Assembly (NCBI GenBank): GCA_965603115.1
Contig: CBFDBT010000138.1
Location: 1 to 7,290, forward strand
Reading direction: 5' to 3'
Length of the DNA stretch: 7,290 nt
Source: CBFDBT01 sp965603115
GTDB lineage: Bacteria > Pseudomonadota > Alphaproteobacteria > Sphingomonadales > Kordiimonadaceae
The translations under genes were made by a program, and so were the position numbers. Shown one piece after another: positions 5,764 to 7,290 of the stretch. Each line of letters opens with the position of its first letter. The first letter of the stretch is position 1. The notes under the pieces are model-generated. The model had not been told where the DNA came from and ran no database searches. It was given only the letters and a program-made list of their open reading frames with translations.

Positions 5764-7290
5764 CTAGAAGAATACGCGAGATTCGTAGAGGTCAGGCAGA
5801 TTATTCTCAAATAGGACCACATCAAGGACCGTAACATTGGCCTTAACCCACGCTTCAGCCTGTTCCTGTGTAGCAAATTGTAGCAACTGGGCTTTGTCCT
5901 CATGCGCAACCGCTTCAACAAAGCTCGGCATGCGTTCGGGTGTAACAGCTAAGATAATATCAGCCAGATGCGCGGCCTTTTGTCCTACTACTGCGTGATC
6001 TTCGTCATGACGTGTGCCAAGCTCTACCATGCCTGGAGTAACAAGAATGCGCCTACCCCCCTCATTTTTGAGACTATCTAAAACCTCAAGCGCGGCGATA
6101 AAGCCAATAGGGTTGCTATTGTAAGCATCGTTGATAGTGGTAATGCTGCCACTCCGCATGCTGACCTCAACGCGGTGTTTGATCTGTGGCATTGAGCGCA
6201 GGGCTGCGCGTATAACCGACCACGGCACATCTAGCGCACGGGCAGCCGCAATGCTGAGAACAATATTGTCAGCCTGATGTCGACCATAGAGCGGCACGTC
6301 TACAATTTGGTCTTCTTCACCCTTAATCGCTATAGTAAGGCGCAAACCCTCTTTAGTCATGGCAAGGTTTGAAAGTTGAATATCACGACCTTGGCCAACC
6401 AGTGTATAGTCGCCTGGAACAACTTTAATACGATCTTCGAGAAGCTCTGCGTCAATAGCGTCAGCGCTCACGATCATACGACCGCCACGGCTGAAAACAT
6501 CTTCAGCCAATTCAAATTTGGCTTGGGCTACAACATCCAGACTTTTAAATCGTTCATAGTGGGCCGCGCCTACCGCGGTAATCAACCCAAGCTCAGGCGG
6601 CGTGAAAGCACATAGCTTGGCTATACTACCGGGGCCATAAGCGCCCATTTCAACAATGAAAAATTTATGTTCGGGCTTAAGTTGTTCGCGAATAACCCGC
6701 GTTATGCCCATGATCGTGTTCACACTGCCGGGTGTGGCAAGCGTTGGGTGTGCAGCCGACAGGATATGGTCAAGAATATGTTTGGCTGATGTTTTACCAA
6801 AGCTACCCGTGATCGCAACAATGCGGGGGTTGAGGCTCTTGAGTTTTTCTTCAGCCTCTCGACGAAACTTTGCCTGCACGGCCTTTTCCTGTGGGTCGAG
6901 CAGCTTTTTAGCCAGCACAAGCGTTATAGGCGTGAGTTGAAGCATCAATACTGGCATCGCAACAATAACAACATTGAAGTCAATACTGGCATGATAACCA
7001 TGCAAGAAAACAGTGATTGCAAGATACACCACGAAAGAGAGCACCATATAAACAGTGAATATCCGCTTTACGCGGGCTGTCATCACTAATGCTTTCTTAG
7101 ACTGGCTCAGCGCATTACGTGATAAAAATATGGATACCATTAAAGCAATAACAACGGTTAATTGACCAGTACCTAGTGGTTCTACTGACAGCCCTGCCAG
7201 TAAGGCAACAACAACTATTAGGGTGGCGACGCGGTCAATGGCTGAGTTGCACCTAACCCACGAAAGAAAGCGTCGACCGTCATATTCTTC
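5764..7290 (-). CDS. MurF-like Mur ligase with N-terminal membrane domain, N-terminus beyond the window
   Basis: This ATP-dependent amide ligase-like protein has 508 residues visible and remains open at the right edge (it enters as EEYDGRRFLSW). About four hydrophobic segments lie at residues 20-36, 42-57, 77-97 and 105-127 of the visible part. Then comes the Mur P-loop TGSFGKT (161-167), EMGAYGPGSI (from 214), H244, a lysine (K258) in the place of the carbamylated Lys, GRHQADN (336-342), HRVE (372-375), DAYNSNP (388-394) and a C-terminal ENNLPDLYE. The central and C-terminal domains are therefore MurF-like, but the UDP-MurNAc-binding N-terminal domain is replaced by membrane segments. It may add a dipeptide or amino acid to a membrane-held precursor, which is inference. 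A Met at 7140 lies inside this frame, after the second membrane segment has begun, and is unlikely to be the true start. Confidence 0.88.
   Translation of the reverse strand, partial: EEYDGRRFLSWVRCNSAIDRVATLIVVVALLAGLSVEPLGTGQLTVVIALMVSIFLSRNALSQSKKALVMTARVKRIFTVYMVLSFVVYLAITVFLHGYHASIDFNVVIVAMPVLMLQLTPITLVLAKKLLDPQEKAVQAKFRREAEEKLKSLNPRIVAITGSFGKTSAKHILDHILSAAHPTLATPGSVNTIMGITRVIREQLKPEHKFFIVEMGAYGPGSIAKLCAFTPPELGLITAVGAAHYERFKSLDVVAQAKFELAEDVFSRGGRMIVSADAIDAELLEDRIKVVPGDYTLVGQGRDIQLSNLAMTKEGLRLTIAIKGEEDQIVDVPLYGRHQADNIVLSIAAARALDVPWSVIRAALRSMPQIKHRVEVSMRSGSITTINDAYNSNPIGFIAALEVLDSLKNEGGRRILVTPGMVELGTRHDEDHAVVGQKAAHLADIILAVTPERMPSFVEAVAHEDKAQLLQFATQEQAEAWVKANVTVLDVVLFENNLPDLYESRVFF

Noticed and set aside
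6376..6940. Short plus-strand ORFs opposite the Mur ligase
   Set aside because: Their composition and lack of motifs mark them as antisense shadows of a clearly coding frame.
5764..7140. Treating the Mur ligase as complete from the ATG at 7140
   Set aside because: The frame stays open to 7290 and encodes further hydrophobic segments and an EEYDGRRFL stretch, so the true start lies outside the window.

Overview
The window looks like chromosomal DNA of an alphaproteobacterium, possibly a marine one of moderate G+C; no finer placement is safe. The reasons are the ThrRS sequence, an ABHD10-like hydrolase, a YeeZ-like reductase, and a MurF-like ligase with a membrane N-terminus, read from memory of these families and not from a search. 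The coding density is very high. There is no RNA gene, CRISPR array, insertion sequence or stretch over about 125 bases without a gene.

Layout. Positions 1-1788 (-) are thrS, running off the left edge and lacking about 70 C-terminal codons. Positions 1907-2566 (-) are a DNA/RNA non-specific (NUC1/EndoG-type) endonuclease, and 2657-3145 (-) a GNAT acetyltransferase. These two genes are near 42% G+C by hand count, against about 54% in the hydrolase and about 52% in sampled thrS lines, so they look like an acquired block. A 122-bp divergent region separates the GNAT gene from an ABHD10-like alpha/beta hydrolase (3268-4023, +). The hydrolase ends tail-to-tail with a YeeZ-like Rossmann-fold reductase (4020-4880, -), their stop codons overlapping. 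A short divergent region with overlapping -10 boxes follows, then an exported TPR protein (4947-5759, +). That gene ends 4 bp from the stop of a membrane-anchored MurF-like Mur ligase (5764-7290, -), which is still open at the right edge.

Function. thrS is core translation. The hydrolase, reductase, TPR protein and Mur ligase look like ordinary chromosomal genes packed as two convergent pairs. The TPR protein and the Mur ligase both point to the cell envelope, but no shared pathway can be shown from sequence alone. The nuclease and GNAT gene are the accessory part.

I do not see a clear undescribed multi-gene system. The points most worth a second look are the membrane-domain Mur ligase, the low-G+C block with a nuclease that has no export signal, and the overlapping divergent promoters with a possibly leaderless TPR mRNA.
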